DNA of 64,000 bases from Halorubrum sp. Atlit-26R (GCF_003666015.1 NZ_QPLT01000017.1:1-64000); one strand, 5' to 3'; counted from the first letter of the stretch, positions 36,722-45,752 are shown. Notes: generated by a model not told the origin, from the sequence alone. Numbers and translations: made by a program.

Positions 36722-37969
36722 TCAGTCGCCAGCAATAGGCTGGTAACTCTCGCCGTTCAACGTCCCACCATTCACACGCACGTCTACTGGTGCGTCTCCG
36801 CACCCCGACTTGGGCGAGGAACGGAGTTTGTGCTGTCGCTTCCGAGCGTACCGCACGCCAATATTCTTTGCGGCGTTGTAATCCGCGTTCACTTCATACC
36901 CACACTTCTGGCACTCGAAGTGTTCGCCCTGGCGGTTGCCGTCGTGCGTGAACCCACAGTCCGTCCGAGAACAGCGTTGGGATGTGTGGGTCGGCTCGAC
37001 CTGCTCCACGGAGAATCCCTCTTCAGGGGCTTTGTAGGAGACGTACTCAAACAGGCGTCGGAACGCCCAGACGTGGTGCCACTTCGCGTGTGGAAGCCGC
37101 TCACGAATGTCGCTCAAGTCCTCGAACGCGATCACGTCGCACTCGTGTTCGACGGCTTCCGAAACGAGTTCGTTGGCGATCGTGTGGATGTACTGTTTGC
37201 GCCAGGCTTCTTCACGCTTCCCGAGGCGAAGCAGCGCGTTGTGTGCGGCCTGCGTGCCGCGCTGTTGCATCTCGCCACGCCGCTTCTCGAACTCACGACA
37301 CCAGTGGTCGTAGTCGTCCCCCTGCCAAAACGTGCCGGTTGAGGATACAGCGAGGCTGTTGACGCCGAGGTCGATACCGAGGACCGTTTGGTCGGAGTGC
37401 CCGGTATCTTCCGAAACCTCATCGTCACCGTCTATCCGCCGCGTCGAAATGTTGAGATAGAACTCGTCAGTGGCCGCGTCGTACCGAAGCGTACTCTCGC
37501 GGAACTCGTAGTTCTCGGAGAGTACGTACCGCTCGTAGGGCGTCGGACTGTCTGCCGGGAGAACGAACGACGGTTCGACTCGGCCCTCAACAGTTGCCAG
37601 CGACACCTTGTTCCGGGAGAAGGTCGCGCTCCGGGCGTCGTAGTCCATCGTTTCGGCCGTGAACGTCGGTTGAGAGACGCGCTGTCCCTTTTTCCACCGT
37701 TCGACACACGCTTTGACGGCTTCGACAGCGCGTTTGATAGCGGCTTGGACAAGTTGAGCTTGGAGGTCCGTCTCCTCTCGAAGGTCGGCGTAGAGCGCGT
37801 CACGAACCCCTCGCTTGTTGGTCTTACACTCAGTGTAGGAGGTGTCGGACCAACAGTAGTCGGCGGTTCGGTTCGCGCAGTACAGGTATTGCTCGGCAGT
37901 TCGGTGGAGGGCGTCGCGTTGCTCGTCGGAAACAGCGAGTTTCACGACGGCGGTTCGACGCACACCCAT
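36722..37969 (-). CDS. tnpB: TnpB RNA-guided nuclease, intact
   Basis: A 415-residue TnpB. RuvC motifs: GIDLGVNSLAVSSTG (first aspartate), DVIAFEDLSDIRERL (glutamate), and [12 protein letters not shown] (last aspartate). Between them, CSRTDCG and CQKCGYE form the zinc finger. The N-terminus (MGVRRTAVVKLAVSDEQRDA) is typical for haloarchaeal IS1341 proteins. TnpB uses an RNA from the right end of its element to cut DNA lacking the insertion. All catalytic residues are present, unlike in the 59.3-kb copy. The start is ATG 37969. Confidence 0.92.
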   Translation of the reverse strand: MGVRRTAVVKLAVSDEQRDALHRTAEQYLYCANRTADYCWSDTSYTECKTNKRGVRDALYADLREETDLQAQLVQAAIKRAVEAVKACVERWKKGQRVSQPTFTAETMDYDARSATFSRNKVSLATVEGRVEPSFVLPADSPTPYERYVLSENYEFRESTLRYDAATDEFYLNISTRRIDGDDEVSEDTGHSDQTVLGIDLGVNSLAVSSTGTFWQGDDYDHWCREFEKRRGEMQQRGTQAAHNALLRLGKREEAWRKQYIHTIANELVSEAVEHECDVIAFEDLSDIRERLPHAKWHHVWAFRRLFEYVSYKAPEEGFSVEQVEPTHTSQRCSRTDCGFTHDGNRQGEHFECQKCGYEVNADYNAAKNIGVRYARKRQHKLRSSPKSGCGDAPVDVRVNGGTLNGESYQPIAGD

Positions 37970-38071
37970 AGTCTCAGAGAGTACCCGACGGTACTTATAG
38001 GCCTGGGAGTCGGTCGGTCGCGGTGTGGCGGTTGTGTCGTCCCATGTCGGTTTCCTCCCCGACCTACTCGC

Positions 38072-38509
38072 TCACTCCGTTCGCTCCTTGAGGTCGGGGG
38101 CTCCACCTCGAAAATGCTGAAGTACTCCGGCGACAGTCAGCGAGACCCCGCCGAGAACCGTGAGACACCACCCGAACGCGGGAACGAACGTCGCAGTAAA
38201 TCCCGTGAGTGAGCCAGATAGATAGAGCCCACAGAATAACACGGTCCCCACGCCCGTCAGAAGTGTAACTACGGACTGCAACCGCTTCCGTGAACTGCCA
38301 CGGAATACGAGGACAAGCCCGATTAAACCGAGCAGGGCAAAGTCGAACGCCTCGAATCCCACGTTCATCCCGGGAATGTAGATCGTCGGTATTTCAGCGT
38401 CCAGAGGGAGTTTCGGGTTAGTCTTCAACCACGGGAGGTACGCCCCGGCAGAAACGGCTATCCCACCCACGCCTATTAGAATCCTATCGCGGAGCGGTTC
38501 AATAGTCAC
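38072..38509 (-). CDS. Membrane protein, 3' end altered by the IS
   Basis: Start at GTG 38509 (MTIEPLRDRILIGVGGIAVS); the frame could extend to ATG 38611. About four membrane segments are visible: ~8-25, ~62-78, ~88-104 and ~115-135. The last residues (GGAPDLKERTE) come from the left end of the adjacent IS1341 element, so the natural C-terminus seems replaced. It resembles small haloarchaeal integral membrane proteins of unknown function. Confidence 0.6.
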   Translation of the reverse strand: MTIEPLRDRILIGVGGIAVSAGAYLPWLKTNPKLPLDAEIPTIYIPGMNVGFEAFDFALLGLIGLVLVFRGSSRKRLQSVVTLLTGVGTVLFCGLYLSGSLTGFTATFVPAFGWCLTVLGGVSLTVAGVLQHFRGGAPDLKERTE

Positions 38510-38638
38510 ACTTCTCCATAGATTGAGAGCGATAAACCCTTTCTGTATACTCAACCCTTGCTTTGTGCAATACGCAGACTCACTGAAGAGCTGAGATATT
38601 CTAGAACTCATTCGGTCAAGTCACCACGGTCCTCCGTT

Positions 38639-38818
38639 GAAGTGGTGGGCTGAGCGTAACCGTCATTGCTACACAAATTCAACACAGAGATCTGGCAGAA
38701 GCTGAATCCCCTGAGAAGACCACGGTCAATATCCGGATGACGGAAACGTTCCTCACCGATGTCGACGGTACCTGGAAAGACGAGGGGTACAATAGCCGGA
38801 GCGTCCGATACCCGTGAA
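38639..38818 (+). pseudogene. Possible C-terminal gene remnant
   Basis: A frame without its own start reads VIATQIQHRDLAEAESPEKT, then MTETFLTDVDGTWKDEGYNS, and stops at 38818. The composition looks coding, but no family is recognised and no upstream part remains. Confidence 0.35.
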
Positions 38819-38855
38819 GTCCGCCGCAGTGTACCGAAACTACAGAGCCTTGTGT

Positions 38856-39449
38856 TTAATTTCCCTGAATCCCGTCAATGACGATCGCTCCAATGACAAT
38901 CGGAGCGACCGGGACAGAGCTCGTATCTGAGAACGTTATCTCATATTCGTCGAAAATCGCGAACCCACTTTCAATCGACCCAACTGGTTCGCCATCTGAA
39001 TCAGAGATCTCGTACTTGTGGCCAATCCACTGCCCCACTGGGAGGATCTTCCGGCCCAGTGTGATGGCGCCTCCACGTGAGTTAATTTCAGCAAACAACG
39101 ACCCGTCATGGGGATCTCGAATCCGCCACGTATCCTGGAACAGCGACAAATCATTGTCTAAGACCACAATCTCCTCTCCAGTTTGGCTATCAGTCAGGAG
39201 ATAGTCTCCAGCAATATCCCAGGTCCCGCCTGCTTCCACAGTAAATATCTCAGTCCCGTCGGGATCGACAAATTGGAACCTGTCTTTTCCTTCGTACATC
39301 CGATACGTACCGCTAAACAGCGTTTCACCGGTTACGTCTCTGGCTTCGTACTCCGGTCGAAAATTCTGATCGCTGCCTGTCTGCTCAACTGTATATTGGC
39401 TACCGGAGAGATCAATTCCTGTAAGTTCCGAGCGCTGTGTCGTATTCAT
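38856..39449 (-). CDS. LURP-one/scramblase-like protein
   Basis: A 197-residue protein with the repeated beta-strand pattern of LURP-one-related (tubby-like) proteins: FRPEYEARDVTGETLFSGTY, then WRIRDPHDGSLFAEINSRGG and YEISDSDGEPVGSIESG, each with a short charged turn. The C-terminus ends in a hydrophobic strand (APIVIGAIVIDGI). There is no signal peptide. The family binds lipids or remains uncharacterised; the role here is unknown. The start is ATG 39449. Confidence 0.7.
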   Translation of the reverse strand: MNTTQRSELTGIDLSGSQYTVEQTGSDQNFRPEYEARDVTGETLFSGTYRMYEGKDRFQFVDPDGTEIFTVEAGGTWDIAGDYLLTDSQTGEEIVVLDNDLSLFQDTWRIRDPHDGSLFAEINSRGGAITLGRKILPVGQWIGHKYEISDSDGEPVGSIESGFAIFDEYEITFSDTSSVPVAPIVIGAIVIDGIQGN

Positions 39450-39554
39450 TGATTTGTCAATAGCACTCTTGTTGGATAAATCCCCGATCGCAACTTCTGG
39501 ATCTGAAACAGGCTGGCCTTCCTTTCAGGAATCGGACTCTCAACAGATTGACCG

Positions 39555-39857
39555 TTACGTAATGAGAATTGCGTAGAGTACAGTACACAACCCAATGACG
39601 GTCACGAGGCCTCGGACAAGTAGGACAACGCCGGTTCCTGCTCCAATCACAGCGGTGGTGATGGCAGCGAGGAAGACACCAGTGGTTAACAATCCGATGC
39701 CGACAGCCAGCGCACGCATCTTCGTGGACCCGTATCGTCGATAGCCGCGATAGGCCAAGGCAGCGACAAACAGCCCACCGATAGCGGTTATGTCGGCGGC
39801 GTCGACATCCTCGCAGACGGGTTGCTGTTGACTGACGGCGAGCGGTGGCAGCGACAA
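39555..39857 (-). CDS. DUF7521-like membrane protein, altered N-terminus
   Basis: A 100-residue frame whose core, LAYRGYRRYGSTKMRALAVG, is followed by two hydrophobic helices (IGLLTTGVFLAAITTAVIGA, then LVRGLVTVIGLCTVLYAIL). I recognise this as the DUF7521 type, often encoded beside winged-helix regulators. The first ~20 residues overlap the truncated P450 on the other strand and look non-native, so a junction near 39795-39820 probably replaced the original start. Confidence 0.6.
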   Translation of the reverse strand: MSLPPLAVSQQQPVCEDVDAADITAIGGLFVAALAYRGYRRYGSTKMRALAVGIGLLTTGVFLAAITTAVIGAGTGVVLLVRGLVTVIGLCTVLYAILIT

Positions 39858-40910
39858 CGGTCACAACTCCAGCCGCTGTTCTATCGCGAACGGGTCGAAA
39901 CGTACGCCGAGACGATGGGCGCGTACGCGGCCGCGGCGTCCGACGAGTGGTGTGCCGCTGACGCTCCCGTCGACGTCGCCGACGCCACGGCCGAGTACAC
40001 GCTTCGTGTCCTCGGCAAGACGCTGTTCGGTATCGAAACGGACGACCGCCGGGAGGCGGTCCGGGCCGGTGCCCATGCCATCCGGGAACGGAGCAGCGAC
40101 GCGCCGGGCGCCGTCGCCGTTCCTGAGTGGCTTCCCACTCCCAGCAACCGACGGTATCGCCGCGGAATCTCCCAACTTGAGTCAGTCATTGATGCGCTCC
40201 TCGACAAGCAGGAGTCGGCTGCCGACGGCGACGACCTCCTGTCGCTATTACAGGCGGCGACCGGTCCCGACGGGCCGAGCGAGGACGAAATTCGGAGTCA
40301 ACTGGCGACGTTTTTGTTCGCCGGCCACGAGACCAGCGCGACGGCGCTCACGTGGGCGCTGTATGAGATCGGTCGTCGCCCGGACGTCGCCCGGCGACTC
40401 GCCGCGGAGGTCGACGAGGTGGTCACCGGTGAGTATGCGACGCTTGACGATCTGCCGGCACTCGGGTACACCGACCGATTCCTCCGCGAAACGCTTCGTC
40501 GATACCCTCCGGCGGCGGCGATTTTCCGGGAGACGGACGCCGCCGTGAGGATCGGTGGGTATCGGATGCCCGCGGACACGTTCGTCGTCATTCCGCAGTT
40601 CCACGTTCATACCGACGACCGGTGGTGGGACGACCCGTATCGGTTCGATCCATCGCGGTGGGAATCGACGGAAGAAACCGATTCGGACCGTCCCGAGTAC
40701 GCGTACTTCCCGTTCGAAGGCGGTCCCAGACACTGTATCGGGATGCGGTTCGCCCGCCTCGAACTCAAGATCGCCCTCGCGACGTTTGTCCACCGCTGCC
40801 GGGTCGACCACGATGTCGACGAGGTCGGCGTCGATGTCGGCTCGACTGTCCGACCGGCCACCGAGATCGACGCGCGTATCAGTCGGCGGTCGCCGACCGA
40901 GACCCCCTAG
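39822..40910 (+). pseudogene. Cytochrome P450, 5'-truncated
   Basis: The frame holds the C-terminal ~360 residues of a P450: LLTDGERWQRQRSQLQPLFY near its start (helix C region), the oxygen-binding I helix AGHETSATALTW, ExxR as ETLRRYPP, and the heme loop FPFEGGPRHCIGMRFA with cysteine at ~305. Family members are ~440-460 residues, so ~90 N-terminal residues are missing. The frame starts only at a TTG inside a junction with the opposite-strand DUF7521-like gene. Probably inactive despite an intact heme domain. Confidence 0.75.
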
Positions 40911-40930
40911 GTCGGGAGTCCGTTTTAATC

Positions 40931-41260
40931 TCAGAATCGGATCACGAGTTCCCGGGTTCGGAGCGCGTAGACGGTCATTTCTCGCCCCTTCTTCGAGTAC
41001 CAGGTTTGGGTGGGCTCGACGAGGTTCCCTTCGACGAGGCGGTCGAGGTGATAACTGGTGTTCTGGAGCGACGTTCCGACCGCTGTAGCGATCTCCGAGG
41101 CCGGTTTGGGTCTCTCCTTGAGCGCGGCAACGATCGCTCGCGCCGTCGTCGAGGAGAGTAACTCACAGACGGCTGCGGATTCGTCCCCGGTGACGGAGAG
41201 TCGCACCTGGTCTTCCAGTACGTGTTCGACTGGCGGCTGTCGTGGTAACGCACTATTCAT
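40931..41260 (-). CDS. ArsR-like winged-helix regulator
   Basis: A 109-residue protein: SSTTARAIVAALKERPKPAS, then EIATAVGTSLQNTSYHLDRL for the recognition helix, and the wing/C-terminus YSKKGREMTVYALRTRELVI. It is a paralogue of 60585-61028 (both share SLQN-x2-YHLDRL and REMTVY). It is convergent with the P450 fragment, 20 bp apart. The effector is unknown; no cysteine metal site is obvious. Confidence 0.8.
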   Translation of the reverse strand: MNSALPRQPPVEHVLEDQVRLSVTGDESAAVCELLSSTTARAIVAALKERPKPASEIATAVGTSLQNTSYHLDRLVEGNLVEPTQTWYSKKGREMTVYALRTRELVIRF

Positions 41261-41309
41261 CGTCTCGTCTCGGAGGGGGGTTGATCATTGGCTTGGATTA
41301 TCGTGAGGG

Positions 41310-41774
41310 CTACCGTTCGGATATAAATCGACCCAGCGCTTCTGAGCCAGAGACTGTGCCTAATCTCATCCTGTCGCTACCGTCGCTCCTGGGTCGTCGA
41401 CTGTACCGTGACCGACACCGTTCCCGACTCGACTGCGACAACCGGTCCAGCCGTAATCGGTACGTTTCACAGTGATGTCCGTCGGGGTCGACGTACAGTT
41501 CGGTCGTGACGAGTCCGGTCGCTTCGAGGCGATCCAGGCGCCGGTAGATGGTCGCCCGGGACGCCTCGCAGGCGTCTATTAGGTCTCGCCCCCGCTTCGG
41601 CCCCCGACAGAGCGTTTTCAGGATATTCTGCGTATGCTCGTTGTCTAACAGTTCGAGGAGACTTCGAGCGGACCCGGTCGTCTGAATCCCTGCGGAATCG
41701 TCCGCGTGCTTCCCCAACGCTTGTTTAGCTAGGTCACGACACTGCTCAATGAAGTCGAGGATATCGATTTCCAT
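41310..41774 (-). CDS. Winged-helix regulator fused to an IS5 transposase N-terminus
   Basis: A 154-residue frame. Residues 1-24 (MEIDILDFIEQCRDLAKQAL) match the IS5-type transposase start at 1-130, and the DNA upstream also matches. Residues ~30-110 are a winged helix (LLELLDNEHTQNILKTLCRG, then CEASRATIYRRLDRLEATGL, TELYVDPDGHHCETYRL) homologous to 53822-54166. After ~115 the sequence looks frameshifted; an alternative frame reads VVAVESGTVSVTVQST before a stop. The IS fragment seems to have supplied the start codon. Confidence 0.65.
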   Translation of the reverse strand: MEIDILDFIEQCRDLAKQALGKHADDSAGIQTTGSARSLLELLDNEHTQNILKTLCRGPKRGRDLIDACEASRATIYRRLDRLEATGLVTTELYVDPDGHHCETYRLRLDRLSQSSRERCRSRYSRRPRSDGSDRMRLGTVSGSEALGRFISER

Positions 41775-41932
41775 ACCAACTTCGATCTCCTCGACTTCAC
41801 CCTTCTAAACCGTCGATATCGGCAGATAAGATCGCTATTCAACAGAGCAGTTTCTTCTTCGATAATATGCCCTCGTAAATATATAGCGGGGAACCGCTAA
41901 GCTTTTCAATTCCACAATTAGAGCTTGCGACG

Positions 41933-42145
41933 ATGCCCTCCATAGATGACATAAAAATCGCGATTCGTTACGGATACCAAGTCCCACTGAGGCTAAATCT
42001 GACACGAATGGAACTCGAAGAATTCTGTGAGAAACTCCCGATCCATGACCCCAAAGCAATTGTTGGGTCCACTCACTTAACCGTCTCCCACCCAGCTACT
42101 AGCGTCAGCGAACTCCTTGTCCGCTCAACTGAACGAGAGTTCTAA
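41933..42145 (+). CDS. Small protein upstream of solA
   Basis: A 70-residue frame starting MPSIDDIKIAIRYGYQVPLR, ending 2 bp before the oxidase gene, so it is probably co-transcribed. An A/T-rich tract (CGTAAATATATAG) lies ~60 nt upstream. It could be the tail of a larger decayed gene; no family is recognised. Confidence 0.45.
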   Translation: MPSIDDIKIAIRYGYQVPLRLNLTRMELEEFCEKLPIHDPKAIVGSTHLTVSHPATSVSELLVRSTEREF

Positions 42146-42147
42146 AT

Positions 42148-43299
42148 ATGACACAAAATGCCGTTCATCGCTACGACGTAATTATAATCGGTGTTGGCGG
42201 AATGGGCAGTGCGGCGACGTACCATCTCGCCGACCGGGGGCTTGATGTCTTGGGACTAGAACGATATGACATTCCCCACGAGATGGGATCGTCACATGGT
42301 GTCACCCGCATCATCCGCAAGCCGCAGTACGAAGATCCCGCATATGTCCCGCTGATCCGCCGAGCCTACGACCTGTGGCGCGAACTGGAAGCTGAAACGG
42401 ACCGTGACTTGCTCAACACCACAGGTGGTATTGATGCTGGACCGCCCGACAGCCGCGTCTTCGCTGGATCTCGCGAATCCTGTATCACCCATGACATCGA
42501 CCACCAAATACTGGACGCAAGCGAGGTAAACAACCGCTTCCCTGGCTATGACCTCCCTGCGAACCATCGAGCAGTCTACCAGCCCGATGGAGGCTTTCTT
42601 GTCCCCGAGCAATGTATTGTCGCCCATGTTGAGGCTGCCCAGCACGCGGGCGCTACTGTTCGAGCGCGCGAAGCTGCCGAGAAGTACGAAACCCTCCCGG
42701 ACGGTGGCGTGCGGGTGACGACACATAAGGATACCTACGAGGCCGAACATCTAGTCATCACCGCCGGTGCTTGGGCACGAAAACTCCTGCCCAGCCTCGA
42801 GGCAGTAGCTGTCCCGGAACGACAAGTTCTCGCGTGGCTCCGGCCCACCGCACCCGAACGGTTTCACCCTAACTCATTCCCTGTGTTCGTCCACGACACC
42901 GGCTCAGGACACTACTACGGATTTCCTCGTTACGACGTACCTGGATTCAAGTTTGGGAAATTCAACCATCTGGAAGAGACGGTCGATCCCGACACCTTCT
43001 CACGAGAACCCAACTCTGAGGATGAGCAACTGCTTCGCCAATACGCTGAACGATTCTTCCCCGAAGGTACCGGCCCGACAATGCGTCTCGCCACCTGTAT
43101 GTTCACGAACACGCCAGACGACCACTTCATCCTTGACACGCTCCCTGACCAGCCCCAAGTGACCGTTGGCGCTGGGTTTTCGGGTCACGGATTCAAATTC
43201 GCAAGCGTAGTCGGAGAGGTGCTCGCAGATTTAGCCATTGATGATCGAACCGATCATCACATCAATCTATTCGGCCTCGATCGATTTGAGGAAGCCTAG
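42148..43299 (+). CDS. solA: SolA-like FAD-dependent amine oxidase (monomeric sarcosine oxidase family)
   Basis: A 383-residue flavoenzyme. The FAD motif GVGGMGSA lies at ~15-22, the family signature GSSHGVTRIIRKPQYE follows, and C317 in TCMFTNTPDD matches the cysteine that binds FAD covalently in monomeric sarcosine oxidase. The C-terminal GAGFSGHGFKFA closes the flavin site. It should oxidise N-methyl amino acids (sarcosine or N-methyltryptophan) to an aldehyde or amine plus peroxide; substrate not predictable. Length is normal and the gene intact. Confidence 0.88.
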   Translation: MTQNAVHRYDVIIIGVGGMGSAATYHLADRGLDVLGLERYDIPHEMGSSHGVTRIIRKPQYEDPAYVPLIRRAYDLWRELEAETDRDLLNTTGGIDAGPPDSRVFAGSRESCITHDIDHQILDASEVNNRFPGYDLPANHRAVYQPDGGFLVPEQCIVAHVEAAQHAGATVRAREAAEKYETLPDGGVRVTTHKDTYEAEHLVITAGAWARKLLPSLEAVAVPERQVLAWLRPTAPERFHPNSFPVFVHDTGSGHYYGFPRYDVPGFKFGKFNHLEETVDPDTFSREPNSEDEQLLRQYAERFFPEGTGPTMRLATCMFTNTPDDHFILDTLPDQPQVTVGAGFSGHGFKFASVVGEVLADLAIDDRTDHHINLFGLDRFEEA

Positions 43300-43339
43300 C
43301 GACAATATTCTGTAGGCAGGTTTTAATATCTCCACTGCT

Positions 43340-43848
43340 GTCGGGTCTTGACCTCATCGGCATCGAGGACGCACAGACTGCGCACAAACGGTGGCTCGCA
43401 TCGGACGTGGCCGCCGCATTCAACGAGTCGGTGTTATCACCCGTACACCTCGCTGAAGTTCCACACGCTACTCGTGGCGGCTCTCTTGGACAACTACCGA
43501 GCTGACCACGAGTTCGGAAACCTTCGGCTCATCGTCGATTCGGCAGGCGACGTCGTTCCGTTCCGAACGGTCTTCGAATGCGGCCGCTTCGCGCTCCGGA
43601 TCGACGTGAACGCACACAGGAATCCGTCGGCACGGCTCGGGAGTCGCCCGTGGCGGTCGTGGGCGTCAGCCAGTCACGGCGTGTTCGTCCCCGGTCAGTT
43701 CGGGACGTTCCCCGAGGAACACACCCAATCGGGCATCCGTACGTACCTCGGAAGCGGCCTGCCGGACGTGGATGCCTACGACGACCTGTTCCTCCAACGG
43801 GAGGCTACACACTCGTGGCTGTTAGATACCCGCGCTCGGGACGGCTGA
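43340..43848 (+). pseudogene. Frameshifted gene of unknown family
   Basis: The first part reads LDLIGIEDAQTAHKRWLASD, then AAAFNESVLSP, in one frame. After ~43440 the coding sense moves to another: YTSLKFHTLLVAALLDNYRA, then FVPGQFGTFPEEHTQSGIRT and YDDLFLQREATHSWLLDTRA. The joined ~165 residues look like one ancestral protein broken by a single frameshift. No function is recognised. The first ATG-free start also suggests 5' loss. Confidence 0.55.
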
Positions 43849-43884
43849 ACACGCACGACCTCCGCGTTCAGGGCGGGGGAAATG

Positions 43885-44625
43885 TCAAGCCGTTGATGTT
43901 GTGTACCAGACCTTTTTGTCACCAGATGTCTCGTCTAACACGGACACGGACCCGATCTGCATCCTGTTCGACTCGACCATCTCTTCGAACTGTTCGTCGG
44001 AGAAGGTCGACAGTGCCGTTGTTGTTCTGAGGGTGTCCTGCTGGGATGTAGAGAGATTTGCGAATGTCGTCTCTCTGGGTGCATCGACGATCTCACTGAC
44101 TGGGGTGCCCGGGAGTTCCGTGACAACACTCTCTTCTGGGAGTTTTTCAGGCGCCTGCACGCTCACGCCAGCATCGCTACTGTTGGAAACAGTTGTAGTG
44201 ACGCGGGCAGTGAGTGAGGTGTCGGATGCAGACCAGGCACCGATGGCGCTATCTTCAATCACTGCGAGTTGCTCATCTGAGTAGGTCCCCAGAACAGTTT
44301 GTTCTTTGAGTGTCTGCATCTCATCGGCAGTCAGTTCGCCGAACGTCGTCCCACGAGGCCGGTCGACAATCTCGGACACCGGCGTGCCGTCCAGCGAGTC
44401 GACTGCACTCTCGTTTGGCAGGTTGTGGTCAGCCGAGATACTGATGTTGGATGTTCCCTTCGAGATCGACACCTCTTCGACACTTCCGGTGTGGTTGACT
44501 GCTCGATCCGACGGCTCTGCGACCGTTGCTGCTGTGACGCCGATCATCCCGGCAACAGCAACGGCCACAGCAACGGCCACAAGGCCATAGATCGCTAGTT
44601 TGCGGTTGTACATTTGTCGTGTCAT
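43885..44625 (-). CDS. Exported protein with an internal duplication
   Basis: A 246-residue protein with an N-terminal hydrophobic segment (LAIYGLVAVAVAVAVAGMIG) for export or anchoring. The outside part contains two copies of a ~58-residue unit: LPNESAVDSLDGTPVSEIVD (~residue 69) and LPEESVVTELPGTPVSEIVD (~residue 161), each followed by a TTF and a YSDEQL/FSDEQF block. It is divergent from the membrane winged-helix gene at 44671, with only 45 bp between the start codons. Function unknown; it may be the regulated or sensed partner of that protein. Confidence 0.7.
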   Translation of the reverse strand: MTRQMYNRKLAIYGLVAVAVAVAVAGMIGVTAATVAEPSDRAVNHTGSVEEVSISKGTSNISISADHNLPNESAVDSLDGTPVSEIVDRPRGTTFGELTADEMQTLKEQTVLGTYSDEQLAVIEDSAIGAWSASDTSLTARVTTTVSNSSDAGVSVQAPEKLPEESVVTELPGTPVSEIVDAPRETTFANLSTSQQDTLRTTTALSTFSDEQFEEMVESNRMQIGSVSVLDETSGDKKVWYTTSTA

Positions 44626-44636
44626 GTCTGCTTCCT

Positions 44637-44660
44637 GAGACCACCATCGGTGGTGATCTC
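44637..44660. promoter_or_regulatory. Palindromic site between divergent starts
   Basis: CCACC-ATC-GGTGG flanked by GAGA and TCTC sits in the 45-bp gap between 43885-44625 (-) and 44671-45396 (+). A symmetric site here could bind a dimeric winged-helix protein and control both genes. Confidence 0.45.
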
Positions 44661-44670
44661 ACATAGTCCT

Positions 44671-45396
44671 ATGAGTGAAAGACCTGATATAGAGTGGGTA
44701 GAGGAGGCGATTCCATCGCCTTTCCAAAGCCTTGCAGGATTGGAAATCGCTTGGAATGTCGGTGAAACGATATACTTTTTCCGGAGGGTACTAACAGCGA
44801 TATTGTGTATGCCCTGGCGACCGCTCTCCAGAACAGCCCTCCTCGCAGCAGTCACCTGCCTGCTGTCGATCGGGACCGTCATATTTCTGGTCTGGAACCC
44901 GACTCCAGTGATGGTTACGATCAAAGGAAGTACATCAAGCATTCATCGCGTGCCGAGTGTGTACACACTCCGTGATATAGTGGTCCTCCTCACAGCAGCC
45001 TGGGTTGGTGGACTCACGAGTAGCTACCTGTGGTTCACGGACCACGGGCCATCGCAGCCAACTGCCGACGCGGACGACAACAAAACGGTAGCTATTGACC
45101 CGGATAACTCGGCGACAGCAACTGAGACAGATCCACTCGAACGACAAAAACGCATCTGGGAATCGAATCTCGAAACCCTCGTGGGTGATGAACAGCAGAT
45201 TTACGAGCTGGTCCTCCAGCATGACGGCTATTTAGAACAACAACAAGTCGTTGCGGAAACGGATCTCTCACAATCAACAGTCAGTCGCAAGTTGGATTTG
45301 CTCGAGCGCGATGGACTCATCGAGCGGAAACGCCGCGGGATGGGAAATGTTGTGAGTCTAACCGACACCAATCGGCAGCAACGCCAGTCGAGCTAG
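44671..45396 (+). CDS. Membrane-anchored winged-helix regulator
   Basis: A 241-residue protein starting MSERPDIEWVEEAIPSPFQS. Two membrane segments (~46-66, ALLAAVTCLLSIGTVIFLVW, and ~93-112) flank an outside loop with NPTPVMVTIKG. A polar linker leads to a C-terminal winged helix (IYELVLQHDGYLEQQQVVAE, then LSQSTVSRKLDLLERDGLIE and RKRRGMGNVVSL). It is a paralogue of 48966-49586 with the same layout; the winged helix resembles DUF7343-type domains. It would link an outside or membrane signal to transcription. ATG 44671 was chosen over 44614 because the earlier start overlaps the divergent gene. Confidence 0.75.
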   Translation: MSERPDIEWVEEAIPSPFQSLAGLEIAWNVGETIYFFRRVLTAILCMPWRPLSRTALLAAVTCLLSIGTVIFLVWNPTPVMVTIKGSTSSIHRVPSVYTLRDIVVLLTAAWVGGLTSSYLWFTDHGPSQPTADADDNKTVAIDPDNSATATETDPLERQKRIWESNLETLVGDEQQIYELVLQHDGYLEQQQVVAETDLSQSTVSRKLDLLERDGLIERKRRGMGNVVSLTDTNRQQRQSS

Positions 45397-45752
45397 AACG
45401 CAACGACGTGCCTGCGCAGAACCCGTGACTAACTTGGCATCAAGCAGGCTTGTGGCTTCAGTGGTAACCCAGTCGCCATGAGCGTCGATCTTGCCGACGC
45501 ACTCGCGTGGGCGGTCGAGATCGTGGACGTCTTGTAGTACGTGGAGTAGAGTTGAATCAGGAATGAAACCCGGCTTGAGATGTCCGGGAGAGACGCGTGT
45601 GGGCTCTATCTGCCGCTCTTCGCATAATCTCGATAGACTCTATAATCTCATCATAGCTATCGCGACATTGGTGAATCGGGTTCCAGCGCTGTTTCTCAAA
45701 GGGCTATTTGAAGTACCAGTGACACTTTTTGGATTGCCATCCGTCTATTGCT
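45397..45752. other. Intergenic stretch, no gene seen
   Basis: Only short chance frames. The first part (45420-45560) has GC-rich coding-like composition with stops in all frames and is probably decayed mobile DNA. Confidence 0.4.

Larger units (their letters stand above)
36645..38105 (-). mobile_element. IS1341-type (IS200/IS605 group) element with tnpB only
   Basis: One tnpB gene between two hairpin-bearing ends. The left end (~38040-38105, upstream of tnpB) folds around CCCCGACCTCAAGGAGCG and its complement. The right end (~36645-36720) folds around CTACCCTACCCTACT and GAGGGTAGGG. No tnpA is present, so movement would need a transposase in trans. The right-end terminus GGGTAGTTTAC (minus strand) is shared with the element at 59.3 kb and the fragment ending at ~54770. 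Confidence 0.8.
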
